Source of the DNA: Rhizobiales bacterium 2SD
Lineage (GTDB): Bacteria > Pseudomonadota > Alphaproteobacteria > Rhizobiales > Beijerinckiaceae
DNA length: 64,000 nt
NCBI GenBank assembly: GCA_005502805.1
Contig: SCMY01000012.1
Location: forward strand, 62,001 to 126,000
Reading direction: 5' to 3'
The position numbers were made by a program, and so were the translations under genes. The notes below the pieces were generated by a model that was given only the letters and a program-made list of their open reading frames with translations, searched no databases and had not been told where the DNA came from. This document shows positions 9,338-17,496 of this stretch, in pieces (position 1 is the stretch's first letter; every line of letters starts with the position of its first letter).

Positions 9338-9964
9338 TCAGTTCACCACCCCGTCGGCATTGGCGGCGAAGCCCGGCAGCTCCTGCTTCGCGACGATGCC
9401 GAGATCCTCGAACAGGTTGGCCAGGGCATGTAGCGTCATCGACAGCGCGAAGATCGGCATGATCAGGTAGATCACCCAGGTCGGCCAGTTCAGCGTCTGG
9501 GTGCGCTCGGTGTAGATGAAGTTGAAGGACTGGCCAGCGTATTCCTTGGCATCGAACCCCGCCTGCGCGATGCCGACCGGATCGAGCCAGAGCCAGCACA
9601 TCACGCCCAGCGCGATGCCGAACAGCACGACGCCGAGCGTCGCGATCACCCGGAAGATGGCAGCGCCGCGCTCCGAGAAGCGCTCGGTCAGCATGGTCAC
9701 GGCGAAGTCGAGCCGCATGCGCGTCATCGCCGAAGCGCCGATGAAGGTCAGCCAGACGACGCTGTAAACCGCGGATTCGTCGATCCAGTAGATCGGGTAG
9801 CCGGTGTAGCGCGTGACGACGTTGAGCAGGATCAGCGCCGAGAGCAGGAACATCAGCGCCTGGATGGCGCGATGCTCGACCCGGAGCAGGCCTCCGGACA
9901 CAGCGACGATCGCCTCCGGCACGGCCCTGGAGCGGCCTTTCGCCGCGACAGCGTCATTGTTCAT
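9338..9964 (-). CDS. TRAP transporter small permease, DctQ type
   Basis: Small membrane subunit (208 aa) of the TRAP transporter, with four predicted transmembrane helices. Recognisable features are the VVTRYTGYPIYWIDESAVY stretch with the conserved W-E/D loop and the RMRLDFAVTMLTERFS region. It is the first gene of the minus-strand operon dctQ-dctM-dctP-aldolase. The 86 bp between its start and the divergent GntR gene hold a 22-bp inverted repeat that is a good operator candidate, so the operon is probably controlled by that regulator. Confidence 0.9.
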   Translation of the reverse strand: MNNDAVAAKGRSRAVPEAIVAVSGGLLRVEHRAIQALMFLLSALILLNVVTRYTGYPIYWIDESAVYSVVWLTFIGASAMTRMRLDFAVTMLTERFSERGAAIFRVIATLGVVLFGIALGVMCWLWLDPVGIAQAGFDAKEYAGQSFNFIYTERTQTLNWPTWVIYLIMPIFALSMTLHALANLFEDLGIVAKQELPGFAANADGVVN

Positions 9965-9986
9965 GCTTGCCTTCCCCTTGCCGCGT

Positions 9987-10008
9987 TGTAGATTGTATAA
10001 AATCTACA
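9987..10008. promoter_or_regulatory. Inverted-repeat operator candidate between TRAP operon and gntR-type gene
   Basis: Perfect 8-bp arms TGTAGATT and AATCTACA around GTATAA. The centre reads TTGTATAAAA, close to the TTGTATACAA-type sites bound by FCD/GntR regulators. It lies 22 bp upstream of the dctQ start and 42 bp upstream of the regulator start, so binding could control both directions. Confidence 0.65.
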
Positions 10009-10050
10009 TGTCAATGGTTTTTTGCGACGCGACCAGCTAGGGTGTCCGCG

Positions 10051-10716
10051 ATGTCCCCTCCTCTGAAGCACCGCACCTTGTCCTCGGCGATCGTCGATCG
10101 GCTCCGCCAGGAGATTCTGGACGGCAGCTATCCGGCCGGCTCGCAATTGCGGCAGGACGCGCTGGCGCAAGCCTATGAAGTCAGCCGCATCCCGGTGCGC
10201 GAGGCGCTGTTCCAGCTGGAGGCGGAGGGGTTCGTGCGGATCGTGCCGCACAAAGGCGCGATCGTCTCGGGCCTGTCGCTGGACGAGATCAACGACGTCT
10301 TCGAGCTGCGCAAGCTGCTGGAGCCGCGGCTGCTGGCGAGTTCGGTCCCGGCGTTGACGGCGGAAGACTTCGCCGCCGTCGCCGGCATGGAAGCCGCCTT
10401 CGAGGAGGCGATGACGGCGCGCGATATCAGCCGCTGGGGCCTGCTCAACGCCGATTTCCACATGGCGCTCTATGCGCGGGCAACGCAGCCACGCACGTTG
10501 TCGATCGTCTCGGGCCTCCTGCAGACCAGCGACCGCTATACCCGGCTGCAATTGCAGCGCAGCTCCTCGATCGAGCGGGCGCGCACCGAGCACAACGAGC
10601 TGATCCGGCTCTGCCGCGCGGGGGCGATGAAAGAAGCCAGCCGCCTACTGGTCGACCATATCGAGCTGGTCCGGCAGGATCTGGTCGCCTTCCTGGACGA
10701 TCGCGGGAAGGGATGA
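10051..10716 (+). CDS. GntR family transcriptional regulator (FCD type)
   Basis: Transcription factor (221 aa) with an N-terminal winged helix (LSSAIVDRLRQEILDGSYPAG, then the GntR signature YEVSRIPVREALFQLEAEG) and a C-terminal FCD ligand domain with the FELRKLLEP helix. The ATG at 10051 starts at the conserved domain; the upstream open frame would cover the operator. Divergent placement from the TRAP/aldolase operon suggests it represses that operon until the transported acid or a metabolite binds. Its stop overlaps an in-frame ATG for the next gene (ATGA). Confidence 0.92.
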   Translation: MSPPLKHRTLSSAIVDRLRQEILDGSYPAGSQLRQDALAQAYEVSRIPVREALFQLEAEGFVRIVPHKGAIVSGLSLDEINDVFELRKLLEPRLLASSVPALTAEDFAAVAGMEAAFEEAMTARDISRWGLLNADFHMALYARATQPRTLSIVSGLLQTSDRYTRLQLQRSSSIERARTEHNELIRLCRAGAMKEASRLLVDHIELVRQDLVAFLDDRGKG

Positions 10717-10739
10717 ATGGACAGCGGGAGACGTCCAGA

Positions 10740-11714
10740 ATGATGCGTTCAGTCTTGGCGATCGCAGCCGCCCTGCTCTCGCCCATCTCCCTCGTCATGG
10801 CTCAGGACTGGCCTCAGCGCCCCGTGAAGATCGTAGTGGCGGCGGCGGCGGGCGGACCGATCGACGTGTTCGGGCGGGTGTTGGCCGAGCGGCTGTCGCC
10901 GATCCTTGGCCAGAACGTCTTCATCGAGAACGTGCCCGGCGCCGGCGGGATGGTCGGAGGGCAAGCGGTAGCGCGCGCCGAGCCGGATGGCCATGCCGCG
11001 CTCCTGGGCACGATCGCGACGCACACCCACTCCCAGAACCTCTACAAGGCACCGCTCTACAATGCCGCCACCGACTTCGCGCCGGTTGGCCTGATCGCCG
11101 AAATCCCGCTCGTCCTGATCGTGCGCAAGGACTTGCCGGTCACCTCGATGGCCGAGTTCGTCGACTATGCGAAGCGCAATGCCGCCAGGATGAACTACGG
11201 TTCTGCCGGCATCGGCTCGGCCGCCCATCTCGGCTGCGCCCTGATGAACGGCGCGCTCGGCCTCGATGTCCAGCATGTGCCCTATCGCGGCACCGGCCCG
11301 GCTATGCAGGACCTGATGAGCGGACGCATCGACTATCTCTGCGAGATCGTCGTCACCGCCAAGCCGCAGATCGAGAGCGGCACGGTCAAGGCGATCGCGA
11401 CCCTGTCCAGCGCACGCTCGGCGGTTCGGCCCGATCTCGCCACGGCCAGGGAGAGCGGCTTCGCCAATCTGGAGGCCGACACCTGGGCGGCGCTGTTCCT
11501 GCCGAAGGGCACGCCCGACGCAATCGTCGCCAAGCTCAACGCTGCGATGGCGCGGACGCTCGCGACGCCTGAGACGAGAGCAAAGCTTGCGGACCTCGGC
11601 GCGACCATCGTCGCGCCCGACCGGCAGTCGCCGCGCTATCTCGCGCAGTTCGTCAAGGACGACATCGCCAAATGGGCTGTTGTCACGAAGGCGAGCGGAA
11701 TCCAGCCCAACTGA
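10740..11714 (+). CDS. Bug/TctC-type tripartite tricarboxylate transporter substrate-binding protein
   Basis: Extracytoplasmic solute receptor of the Bug/TctC family (324 aa from the ATG at 10740). It has a signal peptide ending near VMAQDWPQRPVKIVV. Family motifs include FIENVPGAGGMVGGQAVARA, then MNYGSAGIGSAAHLG, and VQHVPYRGTGPAMQDLMSG. The start at 10740 has GGGAG nine bases upstream; an ATG at 10713 overlapping the gntR stop is an alternative. No TctA or TctB membrane gene is nearby, which is common for Bug proteins. It may work with distant membrane subunits or act as a sensor protein (inference). Confidence 0.9.
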   Translation: MMRSVLAIAAALLSPISLVMAQDWPQRPVKIVVAAAAGGPIDVFGRVLAERLSPILGQNVFIENVPGAGGMVGGQAVARAEPDGHAALLGTIATHTHSQNLYKAPLYNAATDFAPVGLIAEIPLVLIVRKDLPVTSMAEFVDYAKRNAARMNYGSAGIGSAAHLGCALMNGALGLDVQHVPYRGTGPAMQDLMSGRIDYLCEIVVTAKPQIESGTVKAIATLSSARSAVRPDLATARESGFANLEADTWAALFLPKGTPDAIVAKLNAAMARTLATPETRAKLADLGATIVAPDRQSPRYLAQFVKDDIAKWAVVTKASGIQPN

Positions 11715-11773
11715 GGTGAGGCTGCCGGCGCGGGCGCGATGGCAGAGGCTGGGTTGCTGCTCGAAGACCAGGC

Positions 11774-11878
11774 GTCATTCTCGGGCGAAGCGGAGCGCAG
11801 ACCCGAGAATCTCAGGACGAGCAGGCGCCAACTGCAGCCTCCTCGTCACGAGATGCTCGGGTCAAGCCCGAGCATGAC
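11774..11878 (-). repeat. GTCAT-bordered paired palindrome (empty copy, inverted)
   Basis: Same element as 5916-6007 but in the opposite orientation: the hairpin with the long loop comes first, then a spacer of about 36 bp, then the GCTCGGG hairpin ending in ATGAC. It lies between the convergent ends of the Bug-protein gene and the PLP-enzyme gene. Confidence 0.85.
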
Positions 11879-11890
11879 GCCTTGTGAACC

Positions 11891-12970
11891 TCAGGTCAGT
11901 TTGCCGCGCGCCGCCACCGGCAGTTCGCCAATCAGCTTGTCGCCGCGCACCGTCACCAGCCGGTCGACCATGTTGACGACGACGCAGACATGGTTCGGCA
12001 CCACCCGTACGACCTCGCCGACATTGGGCCGCTCATTGCTGCCGGAGAGATCGAGGAAGCCATGCTCCTCGGCAAACTGCGCGATCTTGGCCAAGGGGTA
12101 TTCGAGGATGTAGCCGTGGCCCTCGAGATTGCCCTTGTCGCTGGTCAGCGTCTTCGAGCCGGAATCGAGGATGCCGCGTTCGGGTCCGGCCCGGCTGACC
12201 ACCGTCGCGTAGACGGTCAGCGCGCAATCCTCCAGGCTCGCCACTCCGGCCGCGATCTGCATGCGGTCGTTGAAGATCGAGGTGCCCGAACGATGCTCGG
12301 TCGAGCCCTTGAGCTTGCCGATATTGGGGATGTTGGGCGAGCCGCCGGTGGAGACGATGCCGGCTTCGAGGCCCGCCTCACGCAGGCCGGCATTGGCGAT
12401 GTCGAGGAAGTCCTGCGTCGCCGGCCAGCCGGTCTCCGGCGGGTACATCAGGAAGCCGGCGAAGGTAAGGCCCTTGGAGGCGGCGATCTGCTTGGCCAGC
12501 TCGACCGCTTCGCCGGGCGTCTCGACGCCGGCGCGCTTGCGGCCGGTGTCGCATTCGACCACGACCTCAAGATTGCGCCCGGCGATTTCGGCCGCCTTGG
12601 GCAACCCGGCGATGGTGACGGGATTGTCGGCGGCGACGATCATGCGGACGCGGCGCTGCAAGGCTCCGAGGCGCCCGAGCTTCTCCTCGCCGAGGATATT
12701 GTAGCTGATCAGGATGTCGTCGATGCCGCCATCGGCCATGACCTCAGCCTCGCCGAGCTTCTGGCAGGTGATGCCGCGCGCACCGGCCGCGACCTGCATG
12801 CGCGCCAGCTCGGGCGATTTGTGCGTCTTGATATGCGGGCGGTTGGCGACGCCGGCGGCGTCGCAGGCGGCCTGGAGCCGGGCGATATTGGCCTCGACCT
12901 TGTCGAGGTCGATGACGACGGCCGGCGTGCCGCAGACGCGAGCGATTTCCTCGGCGAGCGCGGTCGTCAC
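11891..12970 (-). CDS. D-threonine aldolase / D-serine dehydratase-like PLP enzyme (DSD1 family)
   Basis: Fold-type III PLP enzyme (359 aa) with an alanine-racemase-like N-terminal barrel and the D-Ser-dehydratase-like C-terminal domain. The cofactor lysine is predicted to be Lys48 in RPHIKTHKS. The C-terminal PNHVCVVVN motif fits the divalent-metal site of D-threonine/3-hydroxyaspartate aldolases. Likely reactions are cleavage or dehydration of D-3-hydroxyamino acids. It starts with GTG, overlapping the stop of the RidA gene (GTGA). The operon order is GNAT, RidA, this enzyme, consistent with RidA removing reactive enamine products. Confidence 0.9.
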   Translation of the reverse strand: MTTALAEEIARVCGTPAVVIDLDKVEANIARLQAACDAAGVANRPHIKTHKSPELARMQVAAGARGITCQKLGEAEVMADGGIDDILISYNILGEEKLGRLGALQRRVRMIVAADNPVTIAGLPKAAEIAGRNLEVVVECDTGRKRAGVETPGEAVELAKQIAASKGLTFAGFLMYPPETGWPATQDFLDIANAGLREAGLEAGIVSTGGSPNIPNIGKLKGSTEHRSGTSIFNDRMQIAAGVASLEDCALTVYATVVSRAGPERGILDSGSKTLTSDKGNLEGHGYILEYPLAKIAQFAEEHGFLDLSGSNERPNVGEVVRVVPNHVCVVVNMVDRLVTVRGDKLIGELPVAARGKLT

Positions 12971-13425
12971 GGCAGCACCCGGACGATGACTTCGATCTCG
13001 ACGGTCATGTTGTTGGGCAGCGAGCCCATGCCGACGGCGGAGCGGGCATGGCGGCCATTGTCGCCAAGCACGGCGACGAACAGGTCCGAGCAGCCATTGA
13101 TCACCTTCGGATGCTGCGAGAAGTCGGGCGCGGCGTTGACCATGCCGAGCAGCTTCACCACCTCGATCTTGTCGAGCGAGCCGGCCGCCTTCTTCATCGC
13201 CGCGAGCAGGCCGAGGCCGGTCTGCTTGGCGTGCTCATAGGCTTCCTCGATCGAGACGCCGGCGCCGACCTTGCCGGTCGGATAGGTGCCGTCGGCGCGC
13301 TTCGGCCCCTGGCCGGAGAGGTAGATGAAGTCGCCGACACGCTTGAAGCTGACATAGGTCGCGACCGGGGTCGGCACCTCCGGCAGGATCAGGCCCAATT
13401 CCCTGAGCTTTTCATCGGCACTCAT
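12967..13425 (-). CDS. RidA family enamine/imine deaminase
   Basis: RidA/YjgF/UK114 family protein (152 aa) that hydrolyses reactive enamine or imine intermediates released by PLP enzymes. It belongs to the longer YjgF subgroup, with FIYLSGQGPKRADGTYPTGKVG near the N-terminus and the substrate-binding arginine expected in GRHARSAVG. It overlaps both neighbours: its start shares ATGA with the GNAT stop, and its stop shares GTGA with the PLP-enzyme start. The three genes are thus translationally coupled, which strongly suggests a shared pathway. Confidence 0.93.
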   Translation of the reverse strand: MSADEKLRELGLILPEVPTPVATYVSFKRVGDFIYLSGQGPKRADGTYPTGKVGAGVSIEEAYEHAKQTGLGLLAAMKKAAGSLDKIEVVKLLGMVNAAPDFSQHPKVINGCSDLFVAVLGDNGRHARSAVGMGSLPNNMTVEIEVIVRVLP

Positions 13426-13946
13426 TGCGTTCTCCCATCGTCTTTCAAATCGCGGACCATGTAGCGGGCCGCATCGTCATAGCTCGCAAGCTTGCGGGCA
13501 AGGGCTTCGTCATGCGCCTCGCGAAAGCCCTGGCGACGCCAGAAGCCGACCGAGTTGCCGACGGCGACCAACGCCATGTGCTGGAAGCCGGAAGCGCGGG
13601 CATGGGCTGCCAGCTGGTCGACGCAGATCGAGGCCGCGCCACCGCCACGCGCACCCGGCAGCAGAGCGAGGTCGTGGATGTAATAGGCATCGGCATCGTC
13701 AGGCAGCACGCCGAGCAGGCTGTCGAGCGCCGGCACCTGACCGAGCCGCCAGGGGTGGCTGAGCACATAGCCGCCGAGCCCTTCCCCACCTGCAAGCACG
13801 AGGCAGCCGGCCGGATGAAGCGCGAGACGCTCGGCGAAGATCGCCTCGCCCTCCGGGTAGTCCGGATGCACCTGTGCCGCCACCGTCATCACGGCCGACA
13901 GGTCGGCGGCAGCCATGGGGCGCCATGATGGCGAGGGTATGCTCAT
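13422..13946 (-). CDS. GNAT family N-acetyltransferase
   Basis: Acetyltransferase of the GNAT superfamily (174 aa). The acetyl-CoA loop is seen as YYIHDLALLPGARGGGAAS, and the C-terminal strand has the typical MALVAVGNSVGFWRRQGF ending. The ATG at 13946 begins MSIPSPSW; an upstream ATG at 13958 is also possible. It is the first gene of the coupled GNAT-RidA-PLP-enzyme operon, so it may acetylate an amino acid or amine in that pathway, but the substrate cannot be read from sequence. Confidence 0.85.
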   Translation of the reverse strand: MSIPSPSWRPMAAADLSAVMTVAAQVHPDYPEGEAIFAERLALHPAGCLVLAGGEGLGGYVLSHPWRLGQVPALDSLLGVLPDDADAYYIHDLALLPGARGGGAASICVDQLAAHARASGFQHMALVAVGNSVGFWRRQGFREAHDEALARKLASYDDAARYMVRDLKDDGRTQ

Positions 13947-13960
13947 CGGAGCGATCACGC

Positions 13961-14000
13961 GTCATGCTCGGGTCTGCGCTTCGCTTCGCCCGAGAATGAC
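13961..14000 (+). repeat. Collapsed GTCAT-bordered palindrome (single hairpin)
   Basis: Forty bases beginning GTCATGCTCGGG and ending CCCGAGAATGAC. It combines the left outer end of one hairpin with the loop and right arm of the other, exactly as expected from deletion between the two CTCGGG copies of a complete element such as 58440-58545. Confidence 0.75.
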
Positions 14001-14010
14001 GCCTTGGGTC

Positions 14011-15174
14011 TTACGCCTCGACCTTCCTGAATTTGTTGCTGCGCTTGGGGTGCCACCAGGCGCCCTTCAGCACCACGCCCTCGGAGACGATCTTCTTGTC
14101 GCCGATCAGGTGCTCGCCGACGACGTCGACATAGTCGAACTTGCCTTCCTTGACGGTCAGCACGGTCGCGTCGCCGAGCGAGCCGACCTTGAGCGAACCG
14201 TATTCCATCCGCTTCAGCGCCATGGCGGCGTTCACGGTCGAGGCCGCCACGACATTGTTCAGGCTCATGCCCATGCACAGGAACTTCGACATGGTGGTGA
14301 CCTGATCATAGGCCGGGCCGTCGATGCAGAGCTTGTGCACGTCGGAGGAGATCACGTCCGGCTCGAAGCCGTTGGCGAGCATGGCGCGCGTCGTCTTGAA
14401 CGAGAACGAGCCCTTGCCGTGGCCGATATCGAAGATGACGCCGCGCTTGCGGGCGGCGAGCACTTCGGGCTTCACCGTGCCCTGCGCGGTCGACGGCGCA
14501 TTGGGGAACGGGCGGAAGGCGTGGGTCAGCACGTCGCCGGGGCGCAGCATGCCGATCACTTCCTCATAGGACGGCGGCGGATGGTCGATATGGCACATCA
14601 GCGGCATGCCGACCTCGTTGGCGACCTGCAGCGCGATATTGAGCGGCACGGTGCCGGAGGTGCCCGACGCATGCAGGCCGACGCGGACCTTGATGCCGAC
14701 GATCAGGTCTCGGTTCTTGTCGGCGACTTCGACGCAGTCGATCGGGTTCATCAGGCGCAGATCGCCGCTCTCGCCGACCATGACACGATGGTCGAAGCCA
14801 TAGATGCCGGCATGCGAGACATGGAGATAAGCGAGGATGCGCGCCTGGCTCTTCTCGATGACGTGCTTGCGGAAGCCCGGCCAATTGCCTGGGCCGGCCG
14901 AGCCGGTGTCGACCGAAGTGGTGACGCCAGAAGCGCGGCAGAACTCGTCGGCGTCGATGCCGAGCGAGGTGCCACCCCAGTAGACATGGGTGTGCAGATC
15001 GATCAGGCCCGGCGTGACGATGTAGCCGGAGACGTCGCGGACCTCCTTGGCGCCCTTCAGATCCTTGCCGAAACCCGAGACCTTGCCATCCGTGAAGGCG
15101 ACGTCGGCGACGCCGTCATGCTTCTGCGAGGGGTCGATCACCCGCGCGCCCTTGAGGATGAGATCGTGGGTCAT
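14011..15174 (-). CDS. Amidohydrolase/deacetylase family metallohydrolase
   Basis: Metal-dependent amidohydrolase (387 aa) with the N-terminal ILKGARVIDPSQ strand, the metal motif GLIDLHTHVYWGG at about residues 56-68, a later HVSHAGIYGF, and the HKLC...D region. It is close to the dihydroorotase/D-aminoacylase-like predicted deacetylases (COG3964 type). The likely reaction is hydrolysis of a cyclic or N-acyl amide. The position near D-carbamoylase, amidase and L-carbamoylase genes suggests a part in degrading cyclic ureides or N-acyl amino acids (inference). It could be a hydantoinase-like enzyme, but the sequence does not match classic hydantoinases closely. Confidence 0.85.
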   Translation of the reverse strand: MTHDLILKGARVIDPSQKHDGVADVAFTDGKVSGFGKDLKGAKEVRDVSGYIVTPGLIDLHTHVYWGGTSLGIDADEFCRASGVTTSVDTGSAGPGNWPGFRKHVIEKSQARILAYLHVSHAGIYGFDHRVMVGESGDLRLMNPIDCVEVADKNRDLIVGIKVRVGLHASGTSGTVPLNIALQVANEVGMPLMCHIDHPPPSYEEVIGMLRPGDVLTHAFRPFPNAPSTAQGTVKPEVLAARKRGVIFDIGHGKGSFSFKTTRAMLANGFEPDVISSDVHKLCIDGPAYDQVTTMSKFLCMGMSLNNVVAASTVNAAMALKRMEYGSLKVGSLGDATVLTVKEGKFDYVDVVGEHLIGDKKIVSEGVVLKGAWWHPKRSNKFRKVEA

Positions 15175-15213
15175 GGCTGCTCCTTGGGAAACCGGGCGGC
15201 GGACGCGTCGCGT

Positions 15214-15819
15214 TCAGGCGAAACTGGCCGTATCGCCCTTCTGGATAACGGTAAAGACAGTCTTGAGACGACCTCGCAGGCCCGGAATGTAGAGCTGCGA
15301 GATGGTCGGATCCTGGATCGGGATGTAGTCGGTCTTGCGATCCCGCTTGTCGGCCTTGTGTGGATCACGATTGTAATAGGCGGGAAGCCCGCGCCCCTTA
15401 TAGGCGTCGAGCCGAACATTGAGCCGAGCGATCACCAGCGAACCGCAATCCCCCCATTCATAGGGAATGGCGAAATAGAGCTTGGCGGCATAGGCCAGCC
15501 GCGACGAGCGGATACTCTTGGCGTAGCGTTGGATCGTGCCCTGGCGTTGCGCCGCCTGCTTGACCTTCACGAACACCTCGTAATCCGCCCACCAGCAGCC
15601 CGAGGCGGCATCTTTCCAGCCTTTAGCGAAACGCTTCGAATCGCAGAAACGGAAATAGTGCTGTCCAACATTGAGGTGGATACGCTGGACATGTGACATG
15701 CCGCCGTTCTGAAGCCCACTCGAGAGGCCGCGTGCAGCCATATTGTGGTAGGCGATGTCAGCCTGATCAGCGGGATCGTCCGAAACGAAGAATTTCTTGT
15801 TCACGGGTTCGGCAGCCAT
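15214..15819 (-). CDS. Hypothetical protein of unknown family
   Basis: A 201-aa protein I do not recognise. The start at 15819 is preceded by AGAGGAG seven bases upstream; the frame remains open further upstream but with implausible Arg-rich content. The protein is soluble and aromatic-rich in the middle (HYFRFCDSKRFAKGW, then GCWWADYEVFVKVKQAAQR), followed by a basic region with LDAYKGRGLPAYYNRDPHKAD and a C-terminal IPGLRGRLKTVFTVIQKGD. No signal peptide or membrane segment is seen. Its codons look less G+C-rich than those of the flanking amidohydrolase and carbamoylase genes, so recent acquisition is possible. Confidence 0.7.
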   Translation of the reverse strand: MAAEPVNKKFFVSDDPADQADIAYHNMAARGLSSGLQNGGMSHVQRIHLNVGQHYFRFCDSKRFAKGWKDAASGCWWADYEVFVKVKQAAQRQGTIQRYAKSIRSSRLAYAAKLYFAIPYEWGDCGSLVIARLNVRLDAYKGRGLPAYYNRDPHKADKRDRKTDYIPIQDPTISQLYIPGLRGRLKTVFTVIQKGDTASFA

Positions 15820-15947
15820 GTCGTCGCTCCTCTCGAGGCGCCGCATCCATCGCCTCGACGAGCGGATGCGGCATCGGGGTGCCCTTGGCCGGGTCAGAGC
15901 CGGTTCTCGACCGCGCCCGGCGAATGCGACGCATGCGCCGACGGCGC

Positions 15948-16880
15948 TCACGCGATCACCGCACCCTTGCGTTCGACGATCATGCCGTAGCATTGCGGCT
16001 CGCGGTGCTTGGCGAAGTTGAAGGTCGAGTTCTTGTAGCTGTTGCCGAGATCGAGATCGCAGCGGGCGACGACGAGTTCGTCATCCTCGGTCACCGCCTG
16101 CGCCACCACCTCACCCGTCGGGGCGATGATGCAGGAGCCGCCGATCTGGTCGACGCCGGCCTCCAGCCCGGCCTTGGCGACGCCGACCACCCAGGTCGCG
16201 TTCTGATAGGCACCGGCCTGCATGACGAGCTGGTTGTGGAAATTGCCGAGCCGGTCATGGGCCGGAGCCGGCGGGTTGTGCTTTGGCGTGTTGTAGCCGA
16301 GCACGATCATCTCGACGCCCTGCAGGCCCATGACGCGATAGCTCTCGGGCCAGCGCCGGTCGTTGCAGATCATCATGCCGAGCCGCCCGCCCATGGTCTC
16401 CCAGACCGGCCAGCCGAGATTGCCGGTCTCGAAATAGCGCTTCTCCAGATTCTGGAAGACGGCGCCCGGACGGTGCTCAGGATGCCCCGGCAGATGGATC
16501 TTGCGGTATTTGCCGACGATCTTGCCTGATTTGTCGACGATGATCGCGGTGTTGAAGCGGCGCTTGCGGCCGTCCTCGAAGGCGAGCTCCGGATAGCCGA
16601 GATGGAAGCCGATGCCGAGCCGCTCGGCCTCGGCGAAGAGCGGCGCCGTCTCGTTCGAGGGCATGGCGCTCTCGAAATAGCCGTCGATCTCGGCCTCGTC
16701 ATCCATCCACCAGTGCGGGAAGAAGGCTGTCAGCGCCGCCTCGGGATAGACGACGAGATCGCAGCCATTCGATTTCGCCTGCCGCATCAGCTCGATCATG
16801 CGGGCGACAGCGGAGCTGCGGCTCTCATCGCGCTGGATCGGCCCGAGCTGGGCTGCGCCGACGGTCAGAATGCGAGGCAT
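15948..16880 (-). CDS. N-carbamoyl-D-amino acid hydrolase (nitrilase superfamily)
   Basis: D-carbamoylase (310 aa) that converts N-carbamoyl-D-amino acids to D-amino acids, CO2 and ammonia. The nitrilase triad is intact and falls at Glu47 (VYPEAALT), Lys127 (YRKIHLPGH) and Cys172 (MICNDRRWPES), the same numbering I know for the Agrobacterium enzyme. NTPKHNPPAPAHD and the FNFAKHREPQ tail also match that family. The start MPRILTVGAAQLGP fits the family N-terminus better than the longer frame to 16955. It sits between an unknown gene and a second peptide ABC operon in a region rich in C-N hydrolases. Confidence 0.93.
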   Translation of the reverse strand: MPRILTVGAAQLGPIQRDESRSSAVARMIELMRQAKSNGCDLVVYPEAALTAFFPHWWMDDEAEIDGYFESAMPSNETAPLFAEAERLGIGFHLGYPELAFEDGRKRRFNTAIIVDKSGKIVGKYRKIHLPGHPEHRPGAVFQNLEKRYFETGNLGWPVWETMGGRLGMMICNDRRWPESYRVMGLQGVEMIVLGYNTPKHNPPAPAHDRLGNFHNQLVMQAGAYQNATWVVGVAKAGLEAGVDQIGGSCIIAPTGEVVAQAVTEDDELVVARCDLDLGNSYKNSTFNFAKHREPQCYGMIVERKGAVIA

Positions 16881-17059
16881 GGCAAGGCTCCTGCTGTGCT
16901 TGGTCGTTGCTTGAAGATTCCGCAGGAGGTGGACGCCGCTATCCCTGTGCGCCATTGTGCAGTTGCCGTTACGGCAATAGCGTCGGGTGTTTCCTCTGGG
17001 CTCGGTCCGGAACCGCCGGCCGCGGCTACCGGGGCAGCATCGAGCTGCGGATCAAAGTC

Positions 17060-17359
17060 ATGGCCACGTTCAATGTCGTCCGCTTCCGCATCAAGCCCGG
17101 ACGCGAGGCGGAATTCCTCGACGCCCACCGCCAGGGCAAGGCCAGTTGGCCGGGCCTCGCGCGGGGGCACATCATCAAGACCGGCGACCATTCCTATTGC
17201 CTGATCGGCGAATGGGCCGACCTTGCTGCGTTGAAAGGCGCCCGTGACCAGATGATCGCGACGCTGAACAGCTTCCGCGACACGCTCGAGGATCTCGGTG
17301 GTGGTCTCGGTGTCACCGACGCGGTGTCGGGAGACGTTGTGGTCGACCTGCGCGGCTAG
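17060..17359 (+). CDS. Small ABM/Dabb-like ferredoxin-fold protein
   Basis: A 99-aa protein whose start MATFNVVRFRIKPGREAEFLDAH and later HSYCLIGEWADLAAL resemble antibiotic-biosynthesis-monooxygenase-like (dimeric alpha-beta barrel) domains. These often act as small monooxygenases or stress-response barrels. Function here is unknown. It is divergent from the D-carbamoylase gene (179 bp away) and convergent with the peptide ABC operon. The ATG at 17060 marks the start of the conserved fold; upstream frame content is not protein-like. Confidence 0.75.
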   Translation: MATFNVVRFRIKPGREAEFLDAHRQGKASWPGLARGHIIKTGDHSYCLIGEWADLAALKGARDQMIATLNSFRDTLEDLGGGLGVTDAVSGDVVVDLRG

Positions 17360-17496
17360 TGCCCGGCCTCCAGCTCGATCACCGAAAGCGACGACCGCCC
17401 CGTGCGAGCGAATTGGCCAACCGGCAGGCCAGTTCGACGAACGGATCGGGCCATGTACTTGCCCGACAGTGACGCATGACATGATGCCGAACCGCC

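Noticed and set aside
13915..15696. A 593-codon open frame on the plus strand
   Set aside because: It runs opposite the GNAT and amidohydrolase genes, and its translation is rich in Arg, Asp, His and Gly without domains. It is a by-product of high G+C in the real codons.
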